Of a stretch of DNA of 64,000 bases, positions 52,464-63,262 are shown in pieces. The position numbers were made by a program, and so were the translations under genes. The stretch covers positions 1,642,979 to 1,706,978 of the forward strand of contig NC_087383.1 in the NCBI RefSeq assembly GCF_963675165.1. Reading direction: 5' to 3'. Within the stretch, counting starts at the first letter, position 1, and each line of letters starts with the position of its first letter. Source of the stretch: Halichondria panicea. Taxonomy: Eukaryota; Porifera; Demospongiae; Suberitida; Halichondriidae. The notes below the pieces were generated by a model. The model was not told the origin of the DNA. It saw only the letters and a program-made list of their open reading frames with translations, and searched no databases.

Positions 52464-53066
52464 CTAGAAGTCAGATTCGGGTCGTTCCTTCAGCCATTTC
52501 GCAATGTTAGGTAGCGTTTCAACGGCTTCCATATTTTTCTTAATAGCTGGAAAACTGTCAGCAGCTCCTGTCTGCACCCATCCCATGACATTGTACAAGG
52601 CAAAATCAGCATACGTAACCTTAGAGCCATATATCCAACCAGAAGCGTTGTTCGAGATAAGTTTCTCAAAAATCCCAAAAAACTTTGGGACAGTTTCGGT
52701 TTTCATTTTTTCAACTAATTCAGCTTTCTTTGCCTCATCTTTCTCAGAGTGAAGTTTCCCTAGCTCCTGAGCGAGGTCTCCAATAGCGTCAATAATGCTG
52801 TCAATTTCAGCATTCTCGAAATCATTTGAGCCAGCCAGACCAAACTTCTCTGCTAGGTATCGTTGAATGCTGCCACTTCCACCAAGCATCTTGCCATCAA
52901 CTTCCAGTACTGGCATTGAGCCATAGGGTGTGTTTGGCTTGAATTTTACCCAGTCCTCTCCTCCTATGCGTACATCTTCAAAATCAACTTCTGCTTGCTT
53001 GAAGATTAACCTTGAAACCTCGGCCCTTCCACGAACAGGAAAGTAAGTCAGCTTGTAAGAAGGCAT
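52464..53066 (-). CDS. Sigma-class glutathione S-transferase
   Basis: Intronless, 200 aa, MPSYKLTYFPVRGRAEVSRL. Tyr8, Arg14, Trp39, Lys43, Gly63 and Ser64 present. Differs from the gene at 57712 at a handful of residues; ends RPESDF. A good TATA box (AGATATAAAAACGC, minus) lies at about 53127-53138, some 65 bp upstream. About 280 bp downstream, at 52186, a rearrangement junction replaces the GTPase gene expected from the module order. Confidence 0.93.
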   Translation of the reverse strand: MPSYKLTYFPVRGRAEVSRLIFKQAEVDFEDVRIGGEDWVKFKPNTPYGSMPVLEVDGKMLGGSGSIQRYLAEKFGLAGSNDFENAEIDSIIDAIGDLAQELGKLHSEKDEAKKAELVEKMKTETVPKFFGIFEKLISNNASGWIYGSKVTYADFALYNVMGWVQTGAADSFPAIKKNMEAVETLPNIAKWLKERPESDF

Positions 53067-53126
53067 TATCACAGTATAGTAAAGCAAGGCAAGATCAATC
53101 AGATCACACAGACCACAGCAGAGAGC

Positions 53127-53138
53127 GTTTTTATATCT
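53127..53138 (-). promoter_or_regulatory. TATA box of GST gene
   Basis: GATATAAAAACG on the minus strand, about 65 bp before the ATG at 53066; repeated at 58379-58390 before the gene at 57712. Confidence 0.55.
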
Positions 53139-53993
53139 TTAATTTATTTTGCAATACGTAGCTAGTCTCATGAATCAGCCGCCGTTCCTTTGGAACACCG
53201 CCTTGTCATCGTTTTATGTGCCGAGACAGAATTTCCGTCTTGACCAATCAGATTTCAGAAGTCCAGTCAGGTGATGAATTTGGAGGCAGCAAAGAACTGC
53301 ACTTTGCTCAACACATTTGGATAATCATTACGCATGCATTACGCATGGTAAACACTTCGTACATAGAAGCTGCTGCGAAGTATAAGCAAGCCATGCACTC
53401 CCTCTTCAGAAGAATATAAACTACAAGTTCATGGATGTCATTCATTAGTGATTCGTGCACGCATGTCGGACCTCCTCTGATTCTATTAACCTTCTGCATA
53501 ATTATACACCTCCTATATATGTAGAATACAATGAATGAATGATAAAATCATAAGTTATAACATCGCCTTCTTCCAGACACTGTATGTCTGGGGCGCTCCT
53601 TAATCATTATACTTACAGTGCATACACATAATTATTATTCATATATAAAGGAATGCGTACGCTAGCTGTCAACCTTTACTGATGTGTTGCAAAAATTCTG
53701 CAAAAGTAGCTATATATATAGTATCTTCAATGGCCTCTTTGCATGGACTCAGCTCTCATGACCACAGTGACACTAGTCTCTGGCTTCGAGACTCACACAC
53801 ATGCAGGGACAATCCTGCACACGAGATACAACCTGATAAACACCTGCACACAATAGATACTATTCATACTGATCTGTATACTCATACTGCTTTCTATACA
53901 TACCACACATATACACAGCAAGTGAATATATATGGAACAAGTACCATTATAGGTGTGCAAATAGTTAAAAATAGTGCTTAGACAAGTTTGAGT

Positions 53994-55276
53994 ATGGCTT
54001 CTCCAATACAAGAGTCACTATCCAATTTGGACCAAACAGATTACAATGACATTATGATCATAGGACACACTGGCCAAGGTAAAAGCACGACTAGTGACAA
54101 GCTGTTGATTGCAAATCGAGAACGTGTCCAATATACAACAGATGTAAACTTTAAAACCGATGAAGTTAAAAAACAGCTTCAGTGTGGAGACATGACCATA
54201 TGGATGACAAAACCTAGTGACTTTGTGCAGAAAAAGACTCGATTGAAAAGCCTTGTGGCTGCCAGAGCAAATCAAAATCCTCACATTAAGATCCAAGAAA
54301 TTCGAGAGTCGTTATACGAAAACGATGATAATCCGGGAACGAAGCATTGTGAAGTGTTTTCAAATGAAGTATCTAAGGTACGAGTCCTTGATGTACCAGG
54401 ATTCTTTGATGAAGACTGCATAACTGGTGGTCTGGACACCACAGTGGAAAGTGCCCAATCAAATGCGGTAGCTGACAATCTAGGCATAATGAGGAAATCA
54501 TTCAGATCCGAATGGTCATGAACATGAAGTTCAAGCGTATACTCTACTTTCTGCCAGTGCGAGGACCTTTGCAGCGAGCGAGTGGTGTACTTCAATTGGA
54601 GCTGAGGGTGCTGACACACTATTTTGGGTTGTCGATCATCAAAAAGATTGTGTTTGTGGCAACAAATACAGAAATAGCGAGCAACATGCCTGAAGAAGAG
54701 GCTTTTCCGAAAAAAGCACGAGATAAAACAACGAAATTCATTTGTAAGAGCCTCAACAAAATGCTTCCAGAGGAACAATTTCAATTCATTCCTCTCATTT
54801 ACATCTCCCCCAGTGAGACGTGCGAGTCGATTCTTGACAAGGTAGATCTAGCTGATGTCGACCCTGAAGAGATACAGCTTGAATTACGTCCGGACACATG
54901 CAGTTTGTGTGCAAAGCGAGTAGGCATAATCAAAAGTGAGAAAGTGGTATACTATCTGGATAGAGAAAACAAGATTCCATATGATGAGTCCCAATGCCAT
55001 CCCAAGCTCATTCCTGATAATCGCCTGAAGCACAAAGTGGCCAATTTCTTTATTCAACTGTTCACACTTGGCCATCGCTCTCTTAAAGATTTCTATCTCT
55101 TTGACGAAATCTGTGCTGGATGTCGAAGGGCTCCTGGTGCTACCCGTGGCTGCATGAAGGTGGGGTCTACATTTTTACACAACGAAGAAGAAATAACAGT
55201 CGATCACAAGTGCAACATGTTAGATGCTGAGGAAAAATTGCTCCCTACTCCATCAGCAGCCGAACCATCTGACTAA
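53994..55276 (+). pseudogene. Subfamily-4 GTPase gene with a single frameshift
   Basis: Otherwise full length and nearly identical to the gene at 59646. The ATG (MASPIQESLS), P-loop GHTGQGKS and DVPG lie in the first open stretch; one A is missing from a run of four at about 54496 (ATGAGGAAATC instead of ATGAGGAAAATC), shifting the frame just before the RMVMNMKFKRILYFLP block. The second stretch is open to the normal stop and keeps CxxC, CH, CxxC, GC and VDHKCN. It may be a young pseudogene or an assembly error. The CACGTG found upstream of its two paralogs is CAAGTG here. Confidence 0.85.
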
Positions 55277-56389
55277 GCACCTTAGTTCAACCTAGATCTA
55301 TACCATGCATGCATTAAAGCTTATACATGTATTATATATATAGTTTCAATCGCACTGTTCTTTGCACAATAGTGATTTTAGTCACTGGCCATTTGCTTCA
55401 CATACATACAGATCTCACTCAATTGCTTGGTGCATGGCCATCGATGTGTAAACTCCTCAATCATGCATACTCTAACTGCACCACTTTCTTTTCTTTGGCT
55501 TGTGTTACTCATGCACCCTGTTCTATATATATATATATGCAAAATAGCAATTTTAGTCACTATATACCCATTAATTTGCATGCCTCTTTAGTTATTGCTG
55601 CACGATGTCACTCAATTGTTGGTGACCATCGATGTGTACACCACCACTTTTTTTTTTACCTATATATATACTCTTTAGCAGCAAAAATTAATGGTGTTTT
55701 TAAATTATCTCTTGCATGTCACTCGTCATGATAGCATGCGTGTGACTATAAAATTATAATAAGCTTATCCTCTAAGCTACTGCATGGTTAGTGGGATCGA
55801 TCACAACAACCCTGGTCTCCGGAAGAGAGCAATATAGCTTTAAATTTTGCTCTTTGTCGATATAATTATAATACTCTTGATTAAGAGAGCTATAAACAGC
55901 ACCTAATACAGATAAGCTGAAATTGAGGAAAACAATATTTAGGAGGGGATGCATGGGCAAGTATAATGTGGTATATCACTGTAGCTATATATTTATATGC
56001 AGCAAGAGCAGTGATAAAAATAGCTGGATGACGCAGTCGTTGCTACCGTACCCCACGAAATTTCCCAAAGCTCTTTGCAGTGCTTTTCTTTCACACTTTA
56101 CTTGGAACTCCTTTAGCCTCAAGACCAGCCATTCACAGTGCTAGTGAGAGGGACTGGGATCGAGTCTAGATCGAGGCTACAATCTCCCTTCTCAATTGAG
56201 AGCGGCCTGGAATCGAGACTATATATATATACTAATAATGACTGTAATCTGCTCCTACCGATAAACGAGTATTGGCACCTACAAAGATCTAGTACAGAGA
56301 CACATTTTAACAATTATATTAAGACAAGTCTAAAGCACTAACACAAAATTAATGCAATAACGTTCCTTTCACTAAAAAATTGTTTTGAT
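55277..56389. repeat. Spacer shared by the GTPase-GST modules (copy 2)
   Basis: Paralogous to 48011-49142 and 60930-62066. At 56158-56177 it reads GATCGAG-TCTA-GATCGAGGC, matching what is left after loss of the hairpin element seen whole at 61804-61860. No gene. Confidence 0.8.
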
Positions 56390-57001
56390 CTAAAATTGAG
56401 ATTCAGGTCGTTCCTTCAGCCACTTAGCAATGTTAGGTAGTGCTTCAACAGCTTCAGTATTTTTCTTTACAGCCGGAAAACTATCAAGAGCTTCAGCAGC
56501 TCCCATCTTCACCGCTCCCATGACGTTGTACAAGGTAAAATCAGCATATGTAACCTTAGAGCCGTATATCCAACCAGAAGCGTTGCTTGAGATAAGTTTT
56601 TCAAAAATTCCAAGGAATTTTGGTATAGTTTCGTTTTTCAATTTTTCAAGCAGTTCAGTTTTCTTTGCCTCATCTTTTTCGAAGTAAAACTTCGATAGCT
56701 CTTGAGCGAGGTCTCCAATAGCGTCAACAATGCTGTCAATTTCAGCATTCTCGAAATCATTTGAGCCAGCCAGACCAAACTTCTCTGCTAGGTAGCGTTG
56801 CATGCTGCCACTTCCACCAAGCATCTGGCCATCAACTTCCAGTACTGGCATTGAGCCATAGGGTGTACTTGGCTTGAATTTTGCCCAGTCTTCTCCTCCT
56901 ATGCGTACATCTTCGAAATCGACTTCAGCTTGCTTGAAGATTAACCTTGAAACCTCAGCCCTTCCACGACCAGGAAAGTAATAAAGCTTGTAGGAAGGCA
57001 T
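56390..57001 (-). CDS. Sigma-class glutathione S-transferase
   Basis: Intronless, 203 aa (MPSYKLYYFPGRGRAEVSRL), differing from the gene at 49143 by only a few residues. Tyr8, Arg14, Trp39, Lys43, Gly63 and Ser64 present; ends RPESQF. The gene lies 1.1 kb downstream of the frameshifted GTPase gene, tail to tail, as in the other modules. TATA-like box at about 57063. Confidence 0.93.
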   Translation of the reverse strand: MPSYKLYYFPGRGRAEVSRLIFKQAEVDFEDVRIGGEDWAKFKPSTPYGSMPVLEVDGQMLGGSGSMQRYLAEKFGLAGSNDFENAEIDSIVDAIGDLAQELSKFYFEKDEAKKTELLEKLKNETIPKFLGIFEKLISSNASGWIYGSKVTYADFTLYNVMGAVKMGAAEALDSFPAVKKNTEAVEALPNIAKWLKERPESQF

Positions 57002-57156
57002 TATCTAAGTCAAGGAGCAGAGGAGATCAGATCATATCACAGAGCTTTAATTAGGGAAGTGTTTTTATCCAGCACGCACATAAAGGTGACCGCGGTCTAA
57101 CCTCAATTCCAGGCCGCTCTCAATAGAGAGGGGTCATGTTATAGATGTCATTGTCA

Positions 57157-57254
57157 TAGCTATACACTTGCAAGCCGTCACTGTTGCAGAACAGTAACTG
57201 TTCGCCTGCAACATTACTGTTGTTCGCCTGCAACAGTGACGGCTTGCGAGTCTA
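57157..57254. mobile_element. 98-bp hairpin element, TAGACTC family
   Basis: Right end GAGTCTA and a long arm (TGCAAGCCGTCACTGTTGCA against TGCAACAGTGACGGCTTGCG) form a fold-back. The 9-bp duplication TCATTGTCA is at 57148-57156 and 57255-57263. The paralogous site near 49917 (GTCATTGTTACACATACG) is empty. Confidence 0.88.
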
Positions 57255-57711
57255 TCATTGTCACACGTACACTGGTCATGGCATGCATGTCATATAGTCA
57301 TGCCAGGGCTTAGGGGACTCAGAAATATTAAAAATTAAACATTTATGTATCAGCCATAGATTATCTATGGATGTGATGATATTATTATAGGCTCAGATAT
57401 TGAGCTCCACCTTCTGCATACACCTCCCGCCTCTGATCTGTGACTGTAGAGAAAATATGGCCTCACCTTTCCCGCTACAGAAGACTTGATAGCATTGATA
57501 GCATCGATGGCACAGCTAATTATTATATATATTATACGTACATGAAAACGACAAATGTACTGAGCAATTCTAATTAGGCTACGTCCACTTACTACCAATA
57601 ATTATGTGCTTTTGATAATTATTGAGTATTGTACTAACACAAAGCACCAGAGCACTAAATTAAATACACAAAATAATCATCACGTCCTTCACTACATAAT
57701 TGTTTTCATAT

Positions 57712-58314
57712 CTAGAATTCAGATTCGGGTCGTTCCTTCAGCCATTTCGCAATGTTAGGTAGCGTTTCAACGGCTTTCATATTTTTCTTAATAGCTGGAA
57801 AACTATCAGCAGCTCCTGTCTGCATCCATCCCATGACGTTGTACAAGGCAAAATCAGCATACGTAACCTTAGAGCCATATATCCAACCAGAAGCGTTGTT
57901 CGAGATAAGTTTCTCAAAAATCCCTAAGAACTTTGGGAAAGTTTCGGTTTTCATTTTTTCAACTAATTCAGCTTTCTTTGCCTCATCTTTCTCAGAGTGA
58001 AGTTTCCCTAGCTCCTGAGCGAGGTCTCCAATAGCGTCAATAATGCTGTCAATTTCAGCATTCTCGAAATCATTTGAGCCAGCCAGACCAAACTTCTCTG
58101 CTAGGTATCGTTGAATGCTGCCACTTCCACCAAGCATCTTGCCATCAACTTCCAGTACTGGCATTGAGCCATAGGGTGTGTTTGGCTTGAATTTTACCCA
58201 GTCCTCTCCTCCTATGCGTACATCTTCAAAATCAACTTCTGCTTGCTTGAAGATTAACCTTGAAACCTCGGCCCTACCACGAGCAGGAAAGTAAGTCAGC
58301 TTGTAAGAAGGCAT
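57712..58314 (-). CDS. Sigma-class glutathione S-transferase
   Basis: Intronless, 200 aa (MPSYKLTYFPARGRAEVSRL). Tyr8, Arg14, Trp39, Lys43, Gly63 and Ser64 present. Very close to the gene at 52464; ends RPESEF. TATA box GATATAAAAACG at about 58379-58390, some 65 bp upstream. Confidence 0.93.
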   Translation of the reverse strand: MPSYKLTYFPARGRAEVSRLIFKQAEVDFEDVRIGGEDWVKFKPNTPYGSMPVLEVDGKMLGGSGSIQRYLAEKFGLAGSNDFENAEIDSIIDAIGDLAQELGKLHSEKDEAKKAELVEKMKTETFPKFLGIFEKLISNNASGWIYGSKVTYADFALYNVMGWMQTGAADSFPAIKKNMKAVETLPNIAKWLKERPESEF

Positions 58315-59645
58315 TTATCACAGTAAAGCAAGGCAAGAGCAGAGCAGATCACACAGGTACAAACAGACCACAGCAGAGCGTTTTTATATCTTTATTTTGC
58401 AACGTGTATACGTACGCGCAACACGTAGCTAGTAGAATTAGCCGCCGTTCCTTTGGAACATCGCTCTTGTCATCGTTTTATGAATTTTGTCTTGACCAAT
58501 CAGATTGCAGAAGTCCAGTCAGGTGATGAATTTGGAGGCAGCAAAGAACTGCACTTTGCTCAACGCATTTGGATAATCATTACGCATGCATTACGCATGG
58601 TAAACACTTCGTACATAGAAACTGCTGCGAAGCATAAGCAAGCCAAGCAGGGGTCCTTGGGCAAGATTTAGCACCACAAGCAAAACACAAATAGAGAGAG
58701 ATGCCTTCGCTTGAAGATTTGTACATTTATAATTATTAACAATTAGCAAATACGTGTGGGCGTAAGATCACGACTGGTTTTGTGAGCAATCAACATTCCA
58801 TTTTGAATTGACTTCATGACATGACGAATTGGAGGAACAAAGAAAGAAAGAACGAACTGTCCAAGAAAAAGGAGAAGCTGTGGTGAAGAGGGCTAACATG
58901 TGAGCCATAGATTGAAGAACTTAGACGTTTAGCAGATTTTGGACGCGTCTAGATGTAGTTACAGTTGCACATTTATGCACAAAAAATAATAATGGTCTGA
59001 TGAATGTTATTTAGTTCCATGATAGTTTATCTATGGTTTCATCTACAATCATGCACTCCCTCTTCAGAGGAATATAAACTACAAGTTCATGGATGTCATT
59101 CATTAGTGATTCGTGCACGCATGTCGGACCTCCTCTGATTCTATTAACCTTCTGCATAATTATACACCTCCTATATGTAGAATACAATGAATGAATGATA
59201 AAATCATAAGTTATAACGTCGCCTTCTTCCAGACACTGCATGTCTGGGGCGCTCCTTAATCATTATACTTACAGTGCATACACATATTATTCATATATAA
59301 AGGAATGCGTATGCTGTCAACCTTTAACTGATGTGTTGCAAAAATTCTGCAAAAGTATAGCTATAGTATCTTCAATGGCCTCTTTCATGGACTCAGCTCT
59401 CATGATCACAGTGACACTAGTCTCTGGCCTCGAGACTATGATACACTGAGCTCACACACATGGACAATCCTGCACACAATGAGATACAACCTGATAAACA
59501 CCTGCACACACTATTCATACTGATCTGTATATTCATTGCTTTTCTATACAAACCACACATACACAGCACGTGAATATATGGAACAAGTATCATTATAGGT
59601 AGTGTGCAAATAGTTACATGTATAAGAGCTTAGACAAGTTTGAAT
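58315..59645. other. Spacer between GST and GTPase genes
   Basis: 58440-58630 and 59040-59640 are paralogous to 53170-53390 and 53390-53990. About 410 bp (58630-59040) are unique here. It includes ATGTCGGACCTCCTCTGATT (about 59120), a tip resembling the CAGAGGAGG elements. No gene. Confidence 0.6.
59577..59582. promoter_or_regulatory. CACGTG E-box upstream of GTPase gene
   Basis: CAGCACGTGAATAT lies 64 bp before the ATG at 59646 and recurs 73 bp before the ATG at 63263 (63185-63190). In the frameshifted paralog it reads CAGCAAGTGAATAT. Possible bHLH site; inference only. Confidence 0.35.
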
Positions 59646-60929
59646 ATGGCTTCTCCAATACAAGAGTCACTATCCAATTTGGACCAAACAGATTACAATG
59701 ACATTATGATCATAGGACACACTGGCCAAGGCAAAAGCACGACTAGTGACAAGCTGTTGATTGCAAATCGAGAACGTGTCCAATATACAACAGATGTAAA
59801 CTTTAAAACCGATGAAGTTAAAAAACAGCTTCAGTGTGGAGACATGACCATATGGATGACAAAACCTAGTGACTTTGTGCAGGAAAAGACTCGATTGAAA
59901 AGCCTTGTGGCTGCCAGAGCAAATCAAAATCCTCACACTAAGATCCAAGAAATTCGAGAGTTGTTATACGAAAACGATGATAATCCAGGAACGAAGCATT
60001 GTGAAGTGTTTTCAAATGAAGTCTCTAAGGTACGAGTCCTTGATGTACCAGGATTCTTTGATGAAGACTGCATAACTGGTGGTCCGGACACCACAGTGGA
60101 AAGCGCCCAATCAAATGCGGTAGCTGACAATCTAGGCATAATGAGGAAAATCATTCAGATCCGAATGGTCATGAACATGAAGTTCAAGCGTATACTCTAC
60201 TTTCTGCCAGTGCGAGGACCTTTGCAGCGAGCGAGTGGTGTACTTCAATTGGAGCTGAGGGTGCTGACACACTATTTTGGGTTGTCGATCATAAAAAAGA
60301 TTGTGTTTGTGGCAACAAATACAGAAATAGCGAGCAACATGCCTGAAGAAGAGGCTTTTCCGAAAAAAGCACGAGATAAAACAACGAAATTCATTTGTAA
60401 GAGCCTCAACAAAATGTTTCCAGAGGAACTATTTCAATCTATTCCTCTCATTTACATCTCCCCCAGTGAGACGTGCGAGTCGATTCTTGACAAGGTGGAT
60501 CTAGCTGATGTCGACCCTGAAGAGATACAGCTTGAATTACGTCCGGACACATGCAGTTTGTGTGCAAAGCGAGTAGGCATAATCAAAAGTGAGAAAGTGG
60601 TATACTATCTGGATAGAGAAAACGAGATTCCATATGATGAGTCCCAATGCCATCCCAAGCTCATTCCTGATAATCGCCTGAAGCACAAAGTGGCCAATTT
60701 CTTTATTCAACTGTTCACACTTGGCCATCGCTCTCTTAAAGATTTCTATCTCTTTGACGAAATCTGTGCCGGATGTCGAAGGGCTCCTGGTGCTACCCAT
60801 GGCTGCATGCAGGTGGGGTCTACATTTTTACACAACGAAGAAGAAATAACAGTCGATCACAAGTGCAACATGTTAGATGCTGAGGAAAAATTGCTCCCTA
60901 CTCCATCAGCAGCCGAACCATCTGACTAA
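59646..60929 (+). CDS. P-loop GTPase with C-terminal Cys/His array (subfamily 4)
   Basis: Intronless, 427 aa from the first ATG (MASPIQESLSNLDQTDYNDI). P-loop GHTGQGKS is at residues 24-31 and DVPG at 133-136. The core is KRILYFLPVRGPL, then LTHYFGLSIIKKIVFVATN. The array is C303xxC306, C335-H336, C374xxC377, C387 and VDH ending at 405. No N/TKxD motif, though ATN at 223-225 follows the usual G4 strand. No long tail. It faces a GST gene 1.1 kb downstream. This is the only complete, open subfamily-4 member in the window. Function unknown. Confidence 0.9.
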   Translation: MASPIQESLSNLDQTDYNDIMIIGHTGQGKSTTSDKLLIANRERVQYTTDVNFKTDEVKKQLQCGDMTIWMTKPSDFVQEKTRLKSLVAARANQNPHTKIQEIRELLYENDDNPGTKHCEVFSNEVSKVRVLDVPGFFDEDCITGGPDTTVESAQSNAVADNLGIMRKIIQIRMVMNMKFKRILYFLPVRGPLQRASGVLQLELRVLTHYFGLSIIKKIVFVATNTEIASNMPEEEAFPKKARDKTTKFICKSLNKMFPEELFQSIPLIYISPSETCESILDKVDLADVDPEEIQLELRPDTCSLCAKRVGIIKSEKVVYYLDRENEIPYDESQCHPKLIPDNRLKHKVANFFIQLFTLGHRSLKDFYLFDEICAGCRRAPGATHGCMQVGSTFLHNEEEITVDHKCNMLDAEEKLLPTPSAAEPSD

Positions 60930-62066
60930 GCACCTTAGTTCAACCTAGATCTATATACTTATGTTATACATATATAGTTTCACTCACACTGTTCTTTGCA
61001 CAATAGTGATTTTAGTCACTGGCCATTTGCTTCACATGCATGCAGATGTCACTCAATTGCTTGGTGCATGGCCACCGATGTGTATACTCCTCAATCATGC
61101 ATACTCTAACTGCGCCACTTTTTTCTTTGGCTTGTGTTACTCATGCACCCTGTTCTATATACATAATTATATGCACAATAGCAATTTTAGTCACTATATA
61201 CCCATTAATTTGCCTCTTTAGTTATTGCTGCATAGATGTCACTCAATTGTTGGTGGCCATCGATGTGTACACCACCACTTTTTTTTTTTACCTATATATA
61301 CTTATGTATACTCTTTAGCAGCAAAAATTAATGGTGTTTTTAAATTATCTCTTGCATGTCACTCGTCATGATAGCATGCGTGTGACTATAAAATTATAAT
61401 AAGCTTATCCTCTAAGCTACTGCATGGTTAGTGGGATCGATCACAACAACCCTGGTCTCCGGAAGAGAGCAATATAGCTTTTGCTCTTTGTCGATATAAT
61501 TATACTCTTGATTAAGAGAGCTATAAACAGCACCTAATACAGATAAGCTGAAATTGAGGAAAACAATATTTAGAAGGAGATGCATGGGCAAGTATAATGT
61601 GGTATATCACTGTAGCTATTTATATGCAGCAAGGGCAGTGATAAAAATAGCTGGATGACACAGTCGTCGCTACCGTACCCCGCGAAATTTCCCAAAGCTC
61701 TTTGCAGTGCTTTTCTTTCACATTTCACTTGGAACTCCTTTGTAATATATTAGCCTCAAGACCAGCCATTCACAGTGCTAGTGAGAGGGACTGGGATCGA
61801 GGCTAGACTCGCTGGCCAGTCCCATTATCACTTCGATGATGGGACTGGCCAGTGAGTCTAGATCGAGGCTACAATCTCCCTTCTCAATTGAGAGTGGCCT
61901 GTAATCGAGACTACTAATGTAATCTGCTCCTAGATCCTACCGATAAACGAGTAGTGGCACCTACAAAGAACTAGTACAGAGACACACTTTAACAATTATA
62001 CTAAGACAAGTCTAAAGCACTAACACAAATGCAATAACGTTCCTTTCACTAAAAAATTGTTTTGAT
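60930..62066. repeat. Spacer shared by the GTPase-GST modules (copy 3)
   Basis: Paralogous to 48011-49142 and 55277-56389. It holds the complete hairpin element 61804-61860. No gene. Confidence 0.8.
61804..61860. mobile_element. 57-bp hairpin element, TAGACTC family
   Basis: TAGACTCGCTGGCCAGTCCC and GGGACTGGCCAGTGAGTCTA are inverted arms around a 17-base loop. The 9-bp duplication GATCGAGGC is at 61795-61803 and 61861-61869. Module 1 (48925-48933) has one GATCGAGGC and no element. Confidence 0.92.
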
Positions 62067-62678
62067 CTAAAATTGAGATTCAGGTCGTTCCTTCAGCCAC
62101 TTAGCAATGTTAGGTAGTGCTTCAACAGCTTCAGTATTTTTCTTTACAGCCGGAAAACTATCAAGAGCTTCAGCAGCTCCCATCTTCACCCATCCCATGA
62201 CGTTGTACAAGGTAAAATCAGCATACGTAACCTTAGAGCCGTATATCCAACCAGAAGCGTTGCTGGAGATAAGTTTTTCAAAAATTCCAAGGAATTTTGG
62301 TATAGTTTCGTTTTTCAATTTTTCAAGCAGTTCAGTTTTCTTTGCCTCATCTTTTTCGAAGTGACACTTCGCTAGCTCTTGAGCGAGGTCTCCAATAGCG
62401 TCAATAATGCTGTCAATTTCAGCATTCTCGAAATCATTTGAGCCAGCCAAACCAAACTTCTCTGCTAGGTAACGTTGAATGCTGCCACTTCCACCAAGCA
62501 TCTTGCCATCAACTTCCAGTACTGGCATTGAACCATAGGGTGTGTTTGGCTTGAGTTTTGCCCAGTCCTCTCCTGTTATGCGTACATCTTCGAAATCGAC
62601 TTCAGCTTGCTTGAAGATGAACCTTGAAACCTCGGCCCTTCCACGACCAGGAAAGTAATAAAGCTTGTAGGAAGGCAT
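62067..62678 (-). CDS. Sigma-class glutathione S-transferase, mosaic member
   Basis: Intronless, 203 aa (MPSYKLYYFPGRGRAEVSRF). Tyr8, Arg14, Trp39, Lys43, Gly63 and Ser64 present; ends RPESQF. The C-terminal half matches the genes at 49143 and 56390, whereas KMLGGSGSIQ and the 5' leader (ATATTAAAGCAAGGCAAG) match the gene at 50393. This patchwork suggests gene conversion or unequal crossing-over. TATA-like CATAAAAACGCCC lies at about 62760-62770, some 85 bp upstream. Confidence 0.93.
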   Translation of the reverse strand: MPSYKLYYFPGRGRAEVSRFIFKQAEVDFEDVRITGEDWAKLKPNTPYGSMPVLEVDGKMLGGSGSIQRYLAEKFGLAGSNDFENAEIDSIIDAIGDLAQELAKCHFEKDEAKKTELLEKLKNETIPKFLGIFEKLISSNASGWIYGSKVTYADFTLYNVMGWVKMGAAEALDSFPAVKKNTEAVEALPNIAKWLKERPESQF

Positions 62679-63262
62679 TATCACAATATTAAAGCAAGGC
62701 AAGATCTATCAGAGCAGAGCAGATATATCACAGAAAAAACTGTCTTTGCAGCTCAGAGGGCGTTTTTATGTTATGAATACTGCAACGTGTATACAAGTAG
62801 CTGCACATGCGCAAAAAGGTGGCCTGATGATAAGGCAAAACGATGAATGTCATTAAAATAATGGTCGTCAAGTCCATCTACATTCCTTGTTCTCCTTCCA
62901 CTCCCCCTCACCTTCTGCATACACCTCCTGTGTAGAATACAAAGTAGCTCAATGATCCTAATTATAACATTACCTTACCTTCTTCCAGACAGTCACAGAA
63001 GACTTGACAGCATCGATTGCATAGCTAGTAGCTTCAATGGCCTCTTTGCGATGGACTGATGAAACAGCTATGATCACACTGGGCTCACACACAGGGACAA
63101 TCCTGCACACAATGCAATGATACACAAACTGATAAACACCTGCACAAACAATAATGTATTCATAGCAACACATACCACACACAGCACGTGAATATAATAA
63201 CAAGTAGTCTTTCTATAACTACATGTAGGTGTGCAAGAAAGGAGTCAAAAACAAGTTTGAGA

